A stretch of 64,000 nucleotides of DNA from Pseudomonas sp. MWU13-2105 (GTDB taxonomy: Bacteria; Pseudomonadota; Gammaproteobacteria; Pseudomonadales; Pseudomonadaceae). The stretch lies in NCBI RefSeq assembly GCF_023242315.1, contig NZ_JALLIY010000004.1, positions 62,001 to 126,000 of the forward strand. The letters are read 5' to 3'. The notes under the pieces were generated by a model that saw only the letters and a list, made by a program, of their open reading frames with translations, searched no databases and had not been told where the DNA came from. The position numbers and the translations under genes are program-made. Positions 16,896 to 25,593 of the stretch are shown one piece after another. Positions within the stretch are counted from its first letter, which is position 1; each line of letters starts with the position of its first letter.

Positions 16896-18088
16896 GGGGC
16901 GTCTCCGATAATCAGGCTGACATTGTTGCCGCCGAAGGCAAACGAGTTGCTCATCAGGCGGCGCGGTGGATGGGGGGGGAGGCAATCGCCCGGCTTGACC
17001 CAGTTCAGGGGCGGCAGTGCCGGGTCGGCCTGGCCGTCCCAGATGTGTGGCGGCAGGGCGGCGGTCGGGTTGTCGGCACTCAGGCTCAACCAGCAGAACG
17101 CTGCTTCCAGTGCGCCGGCGGCGCCGAGGGTGTGGCCGGTCATCGGCTTGGTCGAGGAGCAGGGCAGGCTGGCCGGGAACAACCTGGACACCGCCAGGCT
17201 TTCCATGGCGTCGTTGTGCTGCGTGGCGGTGCCGTGCAGGTTCATATAGCCGATGTCTTGCGGTTGCAGGCCGGCCTGCTTCAGCGCTTTGCCCATGGCC
17301 TGCACGGCGCCCTGGCCGGTCGGGTCAGGGGCGGAAATATGGTGGGCGTCGCAACTGGCCCCGGCCCCGAGCAGGGCAATGGCCGGGCCGTTGTCGGCGC
17401 TTTGGGTCATCAGGAACAGCACCGCTGCTTCGCCGATATTGATGCCGTTGCGGTTCAGCGAAAACGGATTGCAGCGTTGCGCCGACACCGCTTCCAGCGA
17501 GCTGAAGCCGCGGAGCGTCAGCTGGCACAGGCTGTCGACCCCGCCGCACAGCACGGCGTCGCACAGGCCGAGGTCGAGCAGGCGCCGGGCGCTCATCAGT
17601 GCCCGCGCACTGGAGGTGCAGGCGGTGGAGATCACGTAGGCCGGGCCGCGCAGTTGCAGCCAGTCGGCGAGGAAGGTCGCCGGGGCGCTCAGTTCCTGTT
17701 GCTGGTAGTCGTAGCCATCGGGGAAGTGCCCCTCGTTCATGTAGCTGGCGATGCCATGGCTGGCTTCGTCGATGCCCGAGGTGCTGGTGCCCAGGACGAT
17801 GCCGATGCGTTCGCGACCATAGGTGTCGATGGCATGCCGGATCGGCCCGGCGATTTGCAGCGTGGCCTCCATCAGCAGTTGATTGTTGCGGCTGGCCTGG
17901 GCGCTCAGTTCGACGGGAATCGCAGCCAGTTCGCCTTGCACGGCGGCCACCGGCAGGATGCGCTCGGGCACCCAGCCGCTTTCCGGGCGCATGCCCGAGC
18001 AGTCGCCGGCAAACAGCTTGCGTGCCACGCTCGACTTGTCGCGGCCCAGCGCGCAGATCACGCCGAGGGCGTTCAGATAGGCGGTCAT
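16892..18088 (-). CDS. apeO: APE cluster elongating ketosynthase (ApeO-like)
   Basis: 398-residue type II ketosynthase with C157 (STACTSS), H285 (LHGTAT) and H319 (MTGHTLGA), all catalytic residues intact. In characterised APE systems this subunit forms a heterodimer with a chain-length factor; the likely partner is the protein at 30744-31463. Start ATG 18088 overlaps the preceding lipoprotein gene by 4 nt. Confidence 0.88.
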   Translation of the reverse strand: MTAYLNALGVICALGRDKSSVARKLFAGDCSGMRPESGWVPERILPVAAVQGELAAIPVELSAQASRNNQLLMEATLQIAGPIRHAIDTYGRERIGIVLGTSTSGIDEASHGIASYMNEGHFPDGYDYQQQELSAPATFLADWLQLRGPAYVISTACTSSARALMSARRLLDLGLCDAVLCGGVDSLCQLTLRGFSSLEAVSAQRCNPFSLNRNGINIGEAAVLFLMTQSADNGPAIALLGAGASCDAHHISAPDPTGQGAVQAMGKALKQAGLQPQDIGYMNLHGTATQHNDAMESLAVSRLFPASLPCSSTKPMTGHTLGAAGALEAAFCWLSLSADNPTAALPPHIWDGQADPALPPLNWVKPGDCLPPHPPRRLMSNSFAFGGNNVSLIIGDAP

Positions 18089-18567
18089 GGGGCAGCCTCG
18101 CTCAACGGACTGATTCGGTAGTGCAGAGTGTCCGGCAGGCTCAGGGTGAATTCCAGCGGCTGGCGATAACTGACTCGCCAGCGGGCATCGAGAACGCGCT
18201 CCGTGGCTTGGCGTTGCGCGCTCGGGTAGTTACCCGTCAGTTCGGCATCCGGGGTCAGGGCAAACAGCAATGCGGCGAACAATTCACGCGCCTGGGGATT
18301 GGGCGGTAACAGTCCGTCGGCTTGCCATTCGCCGTTCGACAGGCGTTGGCGGGCCAGGGGAATGCCCAAGGGGTCCATCAGTGACCAGCGCAGGCCGCCG
18401 GCCTCGCGCTGGATCACCAGCAGCCAGTCCTGGCGCTGTCCGGCCTGTTCGCGCTCAATATGCAATTGCAGCGGCAAGGCCAGGCTCGGTGCGTGCACGG
18501 GCAGCGGCGCGCGGCTGGCGCAGGCGCTCAGCAGCAGGAGGCAGCCCAGCAACAGGGCGCGGATCAT
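18085..18567 (-). CDS. DUF3261-type lipoprotein of the APE cluster
   Basis: 160 residues with a lipoprotein signal (MIRALLLGCLLLLSAC, lipobox LSAC, Cys16). The mature domain is beta-rich (WLLVIQREAGGLRWSLMDPLG), resembling DUF3261 proteins found in APE clusters and distantly LolB-like. I infer a role in handling the lipid-linked pigment at the outer membrane, together with the LolA-like protein at 22927-23634. ATG 18567 is chosen because it overlaps the methyltransferase stop by 4 nt. Confidence 0.72.
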   Translation of the reverse strand: MIRALLLGCLLLLSACASRAPLPVHAPSLALPLQLHIEREQAGQRQDWLLVIQREAGGLRWSLMDPLGIPLARQRLSNGEWQADGLLPPNPQARELFAALLFALTPDAELTGNYPSAQRQATERVLDARWRVSYRQPLEFTLSLPDTLHYRISPLSEAAP

Positions 18568-19298
18568 TCGCCGCACTCGCCGAAGGGTTTGCGCGCGACC
18601 ACGTTGACCAGGGTCTCCTCACGCTGGCCCGGTGGCGGTGGGTTCTTCAGGCGCAGGCGTTCCAGCAGGCCGAAGTCCTTGGCCCGGCTCCACCACAGGT
18701 AAGGGTAGGAGATGTTCCGCGGGGTGAATTCGAAACCCTGGTCGCGGAGCATGTCGAGGTACTGCGCCGCGCTTTTCTGCACATGCATCGGGTGGCGGAA
18801 CAGCCAGCGAATCACCCAGGTATCGATATAGGCTTCGGTGGACTCGGCGAACAACAGGTAACCGCCCGGCTTGAGCACCCGATAGAACTCCGCCAGGGCG
18901 CGGTCCTGCTGCACCAGGTGATGGAAGGTCTGGTGGCAGAAGAGGAGATCGACGCTTTGCGACGGCACCTCGAGGGTCGCGCAGTCGCTGCCGATCAACT
19001 CGACTTCCAGGCCACGGCGCTGCGCCTCTTCGCCGCTCAGTTTCAGGCTGTGGGGATCGGCGTCGAGGCCGATCAGTCGCGCCGGAGCGAAGACCTGCTG
19101 CAGATACTGGAAGGACTTGCCCTGGCCGCAACCGGCATCGAGTATCACCGGGTTGGTCGGCAGGGCCTCGCTGAACAGGCCGCGCAGGTCGTTGATCGCC
19201 ACCCGCAGTACGTGGTGTTGCCAGGTGTGGCTGCGCAGGAACCAGAAGCCGAAACGGGTTTCCTCGACGTAAGTGTCGCTCAGGTAAGGGGGGCTCAT
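18564..19298 (-). CDS. SAM-dependent methyltransferase of the APE cluster
   Basis: Class I methyltransferase, 244 residues. Motif I LDAGCGQGKSF at 53-63, an acidic LIGLDADPH strand end, and FYRVLKPGGYLLFAE (post-motif typical of the family). APE pigments often carry a methyl group on the aryl head, so ring O- or C-methylation is a reasonable inference. It overlaps its neighbours by 4 nt on both sides. Confidence 0.85.
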   Translation of the reverse strand: MSPPYLSDTYVEETRFGFWFLRSHTWQHHVLRVAINDLRGLFSEALPTNPVILDAGCGQGKSFQYLQQVFAPARLIGLDADPHSLKLSGEEAQRRGLEVELIGSDCATLEVPSQSVDLLFCHQTFHHLVQQDRALAEFYRVLKPGGYLLFAESTEAYIDTWVIRWLFRHPMHVQKSAAQYLDMLRDQGFEFTPRNISYPYLWWSRAKDFGLLERLRLKNPPPPGQREETLVNVVARKPFGECGE

Positions 19299-20542
19299 GT
19301 CGGGGTGCTCGCGCAGATTTCCGACAGCATCCGCAGACGGCGCCGGGGTTCACTGACAAAGGGGTTGCGCTCGTCCCAGGCATAGCCGGCGAGGATTGCG
19401 CTGATCATGGCGCGGATTTCCGGCGAACTGCCGGGATGGAAGATCACATCCTGGAAGGTCCCGGCGTACCAGCCTTCGACGTAACAGCGGAAGGTGTCGA
19501 CACCACGTTTGAGCGGCTCGGCGAACTGGGTCTGCCAGTCGACGCTTTCGCCTTGCAACTGACGATGCAACAGGCCGGCGGCCATGCTCGCCGAACGCAT
19601 GGCGATGGTCACGCCGGAGGAGAACACCGGGTCGAGGAATTCCGCGGCGTTGCCGAGCAGGGCGAAGCCCGGGCCGTGCAGGGTTTTTACGTTGGCCGAG
19701 TAGCCGCCGATGGTCCGTGCCGGGGTGTCCCATACGGCGTTTTCCAGTACGGCTTGCAGGCTCGGGGTTTCAGCGACGAAGCCCTTGAGACAGGCATCCA
19801 GGTCCTCGCTGCGTCCGGCAAAATGCTCGGCGGCGGCGACCACGCCGAGGGAGCAGCGGCCGTTGCTGAAGGGGATGGTCCAGAACCAGATATCGCGCTG
19901 TTGCGGATGGGTGGTGATCAGGATCTTTTCCCGCTCGAAAGCGGGATGTTCGATACGGTCCTCGATGTGGGTGAAGACCGCCTGGCGCAGCGGGAAACTC
20001 GACGGCGCTTCGAGGTCGAGCAGGCGCGGCAGCACCCGGCCGTAGCCGCTGGCGTCGAGGACGAAACGCGCTTCGATCAGGTATTCGCCGCCGTCTTCGC
20101 GACGGGCCCGCAGCTGCGGTTGTGGCAGGTCGAAATCAACGCTGACGATTTCCTCGCCGTAGCGGATTTCCACACCTTGCAGGGCGGCCTGGTCCGCCAG
20201 CAGTTTGTCGAAGTCGGCACGCTGGACCTGGAAGGTGCTCGGCTTGCCATTGCTGAAGGTCTTGCCGAAATCGAAGGCGCTGTAGTGTTCGCCCCAGGCA
20301 AAGGCCGCGCCGTTCTTCAGCTGGAACCCGGCGGCGTTGACGGCGTCGAGCATGCCGGCTTCTTCGACGAAGTCCAGGCAATGCGAGAGCAGGCTTTCTC
20401 CGATGGAAAAGCGCGGGAAGTGCTGGCGCTCGACGATCAGCACGTCGTGGCCGTTGCGTTTGAGCAAGGCGGCGGCGATGGCGCCGGAAGGGCCTGCGCC
20501 AATCACCACGACTTCGCGACGTTCCATATCAATCATTGGCAC
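19295..20542 (-). CDS. FAD-dependent oxidoreductase of the APE cluster (halogenase-like fold)
   Basis: 415 residues with an N-terminal Rossmann motif VIGAGPSGAIAA (~13-24), a second FAD contact VLDASGYGRVLPR, and GNAAEFLDPVFSSG near the C-terminal third. The architecture is that of geranylgeranyl-reductase/tryptophan-halogenase-like flavoproteins. The lysine-containing motifs needed to assign halogenase activity are not evident, so aryl hydroxylation or another head-group oxidation is equally possible. GTG 20542 has AAGGAG at 5-nt spacing; ATG 20536 is the alternative start. Confidence 0.8.
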   Translation of the reverse strand: MPMIDMERREVVVIGAGPSGAIAAALLKRNGHDVLIVERQHFPRFSIGESLLSHCLDFVEEAGMLDAVNAAGFQLKNGAAFAWGEHYSAFDFGKTFSNGKPSTFQVQRADFDKLLADQAALQGVEIRYGEEIVSVDFDLPQPQLRARREDGGEYLIEARFVLDASGYGRVLPRLLDLEAPSSFPLRQAVFTHIEDRIEHPAFEREKILITTHPQQRDIWFWTIPFSNGRCSLGVVAAAEHFAGRSEDLDACLKGFVAETPSLQAVLENAVWDTPARTIGGYSANVKTLHGPGFALLGNAAEFLDPVFSSGVTIAMRSASMAAGLLHRQLQGESVDWQTQFAEPLKRGVDTFRCYVEGWYAGTFQDVIFHPGSSPEIRAMISAILAGYAWDERNPFVSEPRRRLRMLSEICASTPT

Positions 20543-22943
20543 ACAGGCTCCTTGCGGGGTTCGATGGTTTCGAAGGGATAGGGCTCGACTCGACAGTGGT
20601 GTCCGAGTGATCGGCTTGCGGTGTCGCGGTCAGGTCGGTCGGGCGTGCGGCCCAGGGCGCGAGCAGGAAGCTGAAGGCCAGTCCCAGGCTCACCGCCAGG
20701 CCGAAGTTGCTCACCGCTGGCGTGCTGGAAATCGCCAGCAGGCCGAACGACAGCCAGGTGGTCAGGGCGGCCAGCAAGGTGCCGAGCAGGCTGACGGCGG
20801 CACCGCCGATCTGTTCGCGCATCAGGATCGCATAGTCGACGCTGATGGCGGTCACCAGCAGCAGGCCGAACAGGCTGAACAGCGTCAGCGGCTGGCCGAG
20901 CCAGCCGAGGCTGGCCAGGCTGCAGAGGGCCGCCAGCAGCGGCAGGGCAACGATCCGCAGGGCGCCGCCGAGGCCGAACGGCAGGATCAGCAGCAGCACG
21001 ATCAGCACGCAGGAAGCCAGTTTCAGTTCAGCGGCGCTGACCTGGGTGGCGGCGAAGACCTTGTTCAAGTCGCCCAGCCGGTCCACCAGTTGCACCCCCG
21101 GCAGATCCACGGCTTGCGCCCGCAACAACTCGGGGTTGTTCAGGCCGCGCAGGCTGACCATGCCGGCCACGCCGTCGGCCTGCGGGCCGAGCCAGAGCAG
21201 GCGCCAGGGTTCGGACAGCGGGCCCTGGAGGGCGCTGTCGATATCCTGGATCGGCAGGGCTTGCAACTGGGCCAATTCGTTTTGCAGGGCCGCGGCCGGC
21301 ACGCCGAGGTCGAGCAAGGGTTGCCAGAAATTCGCCAGTTGCTTGAGCGAGTCCTGCAGTTGCCGCTGTTCCCGGGGCAGGCTGACCACCTGGTCCAGCG
21401 ACTGATAGCCCTGCAGTTTGCCCTGGCTCACCAGTTGCGCGAGACGTTCGCCGAGTGCGGCCTGGCGCTCCAGCAATTGTTGTTGATCGGCGCCGCGCAC
21501 CAGGAAGAACTGGCTGGTGGGCTGGTAGCCGGTGATCCGCGCGACCGCCTGGGCGTCGGCCAACAGTTGCGGCGGCGCGGCGACCCATTGGCGGATATCG
21601 TTCTTGCTCGTCAGCTGCCACAGGCCTGCGGCGCAGAACAGCATCAGCAGCGCCAGCAGCAGCCGGCTGCCGACCTTGCGCAGCAGCGCTTCACGTACCT
21701 TCAGCAAGACTTCGCAAAGTCGTAGAGGCCATTGCGCTGGACGCAGGTCGGCGCCCTTGAGCAGCGCCGGCAGCAGGCAGACGGCGGTCAGGTAGGCGCC
21801 GAGCAGGCCGGCGGCGGAGAACACGGCGATCTGGGTCAGGGCCGGAAACGGTGTCCAGGCCAAGGCCAGGTAACCGATGCAACTGGTGGCCAGGCTCAGG
21901 CTCAGCCCGGGCAGGGTGATACGCAGGGCCGGCCAACTGTGCCAGGGCTTCAGGCTCCAGCTCTTGGACAGATAGTGCAGCGGGTAGTCCACGGCCACGC
22001 CGATCAGGCTGGCACCCAGTACCAGGGTCATCACATGCAGGTGACCGAACAGCGCCACGCAGGCCACTGTGCCGAACAGCATGCCCACCAGTACCGGGAC
22101 GAAGGCCAGCAATACCCGCCAGCGCCGGAAGGCCAGCAACAACAGCAGGAGAATGCCGAAGGTGGCGCCACCGCCGACCCAGGTGATTTCCCGGCTCGCC
22201 TGTTGCTGGCCGGCGGCGGCATACAGCAGGCCGCTGGCAGCGAGCAGTTGCGCGTCATCGCGCGCGGCCTCTTCGCGACCTTGCTTGAGCAGTTCGGCGA
22301 CCTGCGCCGGCAGCTTCATGTCGAAGGCGTTGCCGCGAGTGTGGGCGCGCAACAGCACCCAGCTTTTGCCATCGGCCTCGGCGATCAGCGCACCGCTGCC
22401 GATATCGAATTGCACCGCGCCGGGTTTCGGCTGGCTGTCCTGGATACGTCCGGTCAGGCCGAGCCAGTCATCCTGACTCGGTACCAGGCTGATCCCGGCA
22501 AAGGGATCGAACAGCGCCTGGACCCGTTGCTGGATAAACGCCGCCGGCTGGTCGATCAGTTGTTGCCGGTCGGCGCGGGCGAGCATCGCCAGGCGGCTGG
22601 CCAGCAGTTGTGCACGCAAGGCCGGGAGGTCGGCCTGCAAGCTCCACTGCACGCTTTCGAACAGTCCGCTGGCCTGCCAGCGCTCACCCAGGCGCCGAGC
22701 CAGGGCAATGGCTTTCTGGCGGTCGGCCTGGCCCACCAGCACCAGCATTTGCCGGTTCAAGGGTTCCTGCATGCGCTGTTCGGCCTTGAGCTCCAGGGCA
22801 TTGGGGGCCGAGCCCGGGACCAGTTCCATGAGGTCGGCCGACAGCGGCGCGCCATGGCGCCATTGCCAGCCAGCCAGGGCCAACACCGCCAGCAGCAGGA
22901 TCAGGAACAGGCGCGGGAGCAGGCGTTCACTCGGCAAAGTCAT
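20529..22943 (-). CDS. MMPL/RND-type exporter of the APE cluster
   Basis: 804 residues in two tandem halves, each with one span, a large periplasmic domain and about five clustered spans (roughly 10-28, 235-415, then ~425-445 and 650-780). This is the layout of MMPL-family lipid transporters. In APE clusters such a protein is thought to move the lipid-linked pigment out of the inner membrane. It overlaps the LolA-like gene by 17 nt and the FAD enzyme by 14 nt. The C-terminal tail is hydrophilic and Ser/Pro-rich. Confidence 0.87.
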   Translation of the reverse strand: MTLPSERLLPRLFLILLLAVLALAGWQWRHGAPLSADLMELVPGSAPNALELKAEQRMQEPLNRQMLVLVGQADRQKAIALARRLGERWQASGLFESVQWSLQADLPALRAQLLASRLAMLARADRQQLIDQPAAFIQQRVQALFDPFAGISLVPSQDDWLGLTGRIQDSQPKPGAVQFDIGSGALIAEADGKSWVLLRAHTRGNAFDMKLPAQVAELLKQGREEAARDDAQLLAASGLLYAAAGQQQASREITWVGGGATFGILLLLLLAFRRWRVLLAFVPVLVGMLFGTVACVALFGHLHVMTLVLGASLIGVAVDYPLHYLSKSWSLKPWHSWPALRITLPGLSLSLATSCIGYLALAWTPFPALTQIAVFSAAGLLGAYLTAVCLLPALLKGADLRPAQWPLRLCEVLLKVREALLRKVGSRLLLALLMLFCAAGLWQLTSKNDIRQWVAAPPQLLADAQAVARITGYQPTSQFFLVRGADQQQLLERQAALGERLAQLVSQGKLQGYQSLDQVVSLPREQRQLQDSLKQLANFWQPLLDLGVPAAALQNELAQLQALPIQDIDSALQGPLSEPWRLLWLGPQADGVAGMVSLRGLNNPELLRAQAVDLPGVQLVDRLGDLNKVFAATQVSAAELKLASCVLIVLLLILPFGLGGALRIVALPLLAALCSLASLGWLGQPLTLFSLFGLLLVTAISVDYAILMREQIGGAAVSLLGTLLAALTTWLSFGLLAISSTPAVSNFGLAVSLGLAFSFLLAPWAARPTDLTATPQADHSDTTVESSPIPSKPSNPARSLCAND

Positions 22944-23634
22944 GCTGCTCCGCGTCGCTCAGGGGCTGGTCGGCGCTGCTGTCCTGCATGCGCAGGAGCG
23001 TGCTGTCGCCCTGGGTTTCCAGCAGTTCGATGCGCTGCACCAGCTCGCCGCCGTCGATATTGATCCGGGTGAAGATCTGCTTGAGCAGCTCCGAGCGCGG
23101 AATCAGGGTCAGTTGCCAGTGCCGGGCCTCGCCTTGTAGTTGCAGTTCGAAATCCCGTTGCAGGCCAGTGCTGTCGCCTTGCAGTACGGCGATGAACAGG
23201 CGGTTCTGCTCGGCCCCGGCGCTTTTGTTCGGGACCATTTGCCAGCCGCTGGGGTCGCGGCGGGCGATGCCCTTGGTGCTGATGCGGTAGTCCTGCTGCA
23301 ACGGGGTCTTGAGCAGCCAGAGCAGGCCGTGGTCCTTGGCGAGGACGAAGCTGCCCTTGCTGGTCAGCGGTTGCGGCAGGGCGCGCAGGTGTTTTTCCTG
23401 GATGAAGTTGCCGTGGATCACCGAGGGCCTGGCCAGTTGCTCGCTCAGTTGCTGCAGGTCGAAGGCCGAGGCGTGGGCGGGCAGGCCCAGGCAGAACAGC
23501 AGGCTCAGCAGGCAAGCGAACCGTGTAGGAGCTGGCTTGCCAGCGATAAGGCCCTTGAGCCTTGTAGTGAGCCTGCCGACGCCATCGCCGGCAAGCCGGT
23601 TCCTACAGGTTTTGTGGCGTACCTGGATGTTCAT
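22927..23634 (-). CDS. LolA-like periplasmic carrier with REP-extended signal region
   Basis: 235 residues. The mature domain resembles LolA-type carriers: FDLQQLSEQLARP, HGNFIQEKHL, LTSKGSFVLAKDHGLLW. Such proteins ferry lipids through the periplasm, which suits the adjacent MMPL exporter and DUF3261 lipoprotein. The start MNIQVRHK is separated from the hydrophobic core FACLLSLLFCLGLPAHASA by about 30 residues encoded by a REP doublet (23524-23607) lying in frame. No ATG, GTG or TTG lies between the REP and the core, so translation must cross it. It is unclear whether this long N-region still allows export. Confidence 0.75.
   Translation of the reverse strand: MNIQVRHKTCRNRLAGDGVGRLTTRLKGLIAGKPAPTRFACLLSLLFCLGLPAHASAFDLQQLSEQLARPSVIHGNFIQEKHLRALPQPLTSKGSFVLAKDHGLLWLLKTPLQQDYRISTKGIARRDPSGWQMVPNKSAGAEQNRLFIAVLQGDSTGLQRDFELQLQGEARHWQLTLIPRSELLKQIFTRINIDGGELVQRIELLETQGDSTLLRMQDSSADQPLSDAEQHDFAE
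23524..23607. repeat. REP doublet inside the LolA-like coding sequence
   Basis: Two 23-nt arms of opposite orientation (23524-23546, core ggctggcttgccagc type; 23585-23607, core gccggcaagccggt type) with a few mismatches, spacer 38 nt. They match the style of the other REP elements in the window but lie within a gene. Confidence 0.85.
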
Positions 23635-24056
23635 GCCAGCACCTTTTCGACAGCGGCGACGAAGATTTTTGGCGAGGCCAGTTGCATCTCGCGGCTTTGG
23701 ATCTCCACCGCCACCTGCACGGTGCTGGCGCGGGTCAGGCGTTCGCCGCTGGCCAGGTCGGTGATCAGGTAGTTGACCTTCAAGCGGTTCTCCCACTCCA
23801 CCAGGTTGGCCCGCACATTGATCTTCTGGCCGAACACCGCCCCGCGCACATAACGCAGTTGCAGGTCGATCACCGGCCAGGCGTAGCCGGATTCGAGCAT
23901 GTGCGTGTAGTTATGGCCGATATGGTCCAGCAGGGCGCAGCGGGCGACTTCCAGGTACTTCACGTAATGGCCGTGCCAGACCACATGCATGCTGTCGACG
24001 TCGAAGAACGGCACCAGGATCTCGGTATCGACATGCAGTACGCCGCGGCTACGCAT
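23631..24056 (-). CDS. Hot-dog thioesterase of the APE cluster
   Basis: 141 residues of the 4-hydroxybenzoyl-CoA thioesterase/YbgC group. The motif FFDVDSMHVVWHGHYVKYLE contains the likely catalytic D21 and H28. A thioesterase of this type could release or proofread acyl chains from ACP or CoA during polyene synthesis. It overlaps the lyase gene upstream by 8 nt and the LolA-like gene downstream by 4 nt. Confidence 0.85.
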   Translation of the reverse strand: MRSRGVLHVDTEILVPFFDVDSMHVVWHGHYVKYLEVARCALLDHIGHNYTHMLESGYAWPVIDLQLRYVRGAVFGQKINVRANLVEWENRLKVNYLITDLASGERLTRASTVQVAVEIQSREMQLASPKIFVAAVEKVLA

Positions 24057-25593
24057 GCAGCCTCCAGTGTTGCTCGGCGATGCGTTTCAGGCACAGGCGC
24101 AGTTCGGCTTCGAGGGCGCGATCTTCGATCACCGGCGGGAAGTCCCTGGCCAGGGCTTGGTGCATCGCCGCCAGGGCCGGCGGCAGCGGCCGCGCATCGC
24201 TGGCCTGGCTGCGCAGCCAGACACCCTGGTTGGCGGCGAGCAAGGTGGCAGCGGCGACCTGTTCGGTCAGCTCCAGCACGCGGATCGCGTCGCGGGCGGC
24301 GATGGTGCCCATGCTCACCTTGTCCTGGTTGTGGCATTCGGTGGAGCGCGAGAACACGCTGGCCGGCATGGTGTTTTTCAGCGCCTCGGCGGTCCAGGCG
24401 CTGGCGCCGATCTGCACGGCCTTGAAACCATGGTTGAGCATCGCGCGTTCGGCGCTGGCGCCGGACAGGTTGCTCGGCAGGCCGTGGTTGTAGCGTACGT
24501 CCACCAGCAGCGCGAGCTGCCGATCAAGCAGGTCGGCGACGTTGGCCACCAGGGTCTTGAGGCTGTCCATGGCAAAGGCGATATGCCCGCCGTAGAAGTG
24601 CCCGCCATGGAGCACGCGCTCCTCTTCGGCATCGATGATCGGGTTGTCGTTGGCGCTGTTCAGTTCGGTTTCGATAAATGCGCGCAACCAGCCCAGGCTG
24701 TCGGCCAGCACGCCGAGCACATGCGGTGCGCAACGCAGCGAGTAGCGATCCTGCAGGCGGTGCAGCGGCGCGGTTGGCGCGTCGATGGCCAGGTCCTTGC
24801 GCAACCAGGCGGCCACTTGCATCTGCCCCGGGTGCGGCTTGGCGGCGAACAGACGCTCGTCGAAGTGCTCCGGATTGCCTTGCAGCGCCACCACGTTGAG
24901 GGCGGTGATGCGGCTCGCCAGTTGCAGCAGGTAGTCGGCACGGGCAAAGGCCAGGCAGGCCAGGCCGGTCATCACCGCAGTGCCGTTCATCAGCGCCAGG
25001 GCTTCCTTGGGCCGCAACACCAGCGGGTCCCAGCCGAGTTCCCGGTGCACGTCACTGGCCTGGCGGCGTTCACCGCGAAACAGTACTTCGCGTTCACCGG
25101 AGAGGGTCGCGGCCACGTAGGACAGCGGCGTCAGGTCGCCGCTGGCACCAACCGAGCCCTCTTCGGGAATCAGTGGCAGGATATCCAGGTCGAGGAAGGC
25201 CTGCAGGCGTTCCAGCAGTTCCACGCGCACGCCGGACACACCGTGGCACAGCGACTGCAAGCGCGCCGCCAGTACCGCGCGGGTCGCCTGCGGGTCGAGC
25301 AGATCGCCGAGGCCGCAACCGTGGAAGGTGTAGAGGTGGCGTGGCAGGGCCTCGACATGCTGCAACGGCACCGCCACCACGCAGGAGTCGCCATAGCCGG
25401 TGGTGACGCCGTAGATCACGCCTTCCTTGTCCAGCAGCGAGTCAAGGAACTGCGCGCCCTTGGCAATGCGCCGACGGAACGCCGGGTCGCCTTGCAGTTG
25501 CGTCGGCACCTGACGGTTGGCCAGGGCCAGCACGTCTTCGATGCGCAGCGGGAGTTCGCCGAAGGTGACCGGCTCAAGCGGATGCGTTGTCAT
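24049..25593 (-). CDS. Aromatic amino acid ammonia-lyase (HAL/TAL family)
   Basis: 514 residues. Catalytic Tyr61 (IYGVTTGYG), the MIO-forming A150-S151-G152 (GASGDLTPLSY) and the family's QDKVSMGTI region show an active lyase. It removes ammonia from an aromatic amino acid to give an acrylic acid, a plausible route to the aryl starter of the pigment. The selectivity pair aligns to F90-H91; as I recall, histidine lyases have Ser-His, tyrosine lyases His-Leu or His-Gln, phenylalanine lyases Phe-Leu. The substrate is therefore uncertain, and automatic annotation as histidine ammonia-lyase (hutH) would be misleading. It overlaps the acyltransferase gene by 20 nt. Confidence 0.88.
   Translation of the reverse strand: MTTHPLEPVTFGELPLRIEDVLALANRQVPTQLQGDPAFRRRIAKGAQFLDSLLDKEGVIYGVTTGYGDSCVVAVPLQHVEALPRHLYTFHGCGLGDLLDPQATRAVLAARLQSLCHGVSGVRVELLERLQAFLDLDILPLIPEEGSVGASGDLTPLSYVAATLSGEREVLFRGERRQASDVHRELGWDPLVLRPKEALALMNGTAVMTGLACLAFARADYLLQLASRITALNVVALQGNPEHFDERLFAAKPHPGQMQVAAWLRKDLAIDAPTAPLHRLQDRYSLRCAPHVLGVLADSLGWLRAFIETELNSANDNPIIDAEEERVLHGGHFYGGHIAFAMDSLKTLVANVADLLDRQLALLVDVRYNHGLPSNLSGASAERAMLNHGFKAVQIGASAWTAEALKNTMPASVFSRSTECHNQDKVSMGTIAARDAIRVLELTEQVAAATLLAANQGVWLRSQASDARPLPPALAAMHQALARDFPPVIEDRALEAELRLCLKRIAEQHWRLHA

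Noticed and set aside
24049..25593. Annotation as histidine catabolism gene hutH
   Set aside because: No hut neighbours, and the selectivity residues differ from the histidine type; context is pigment synthesis.
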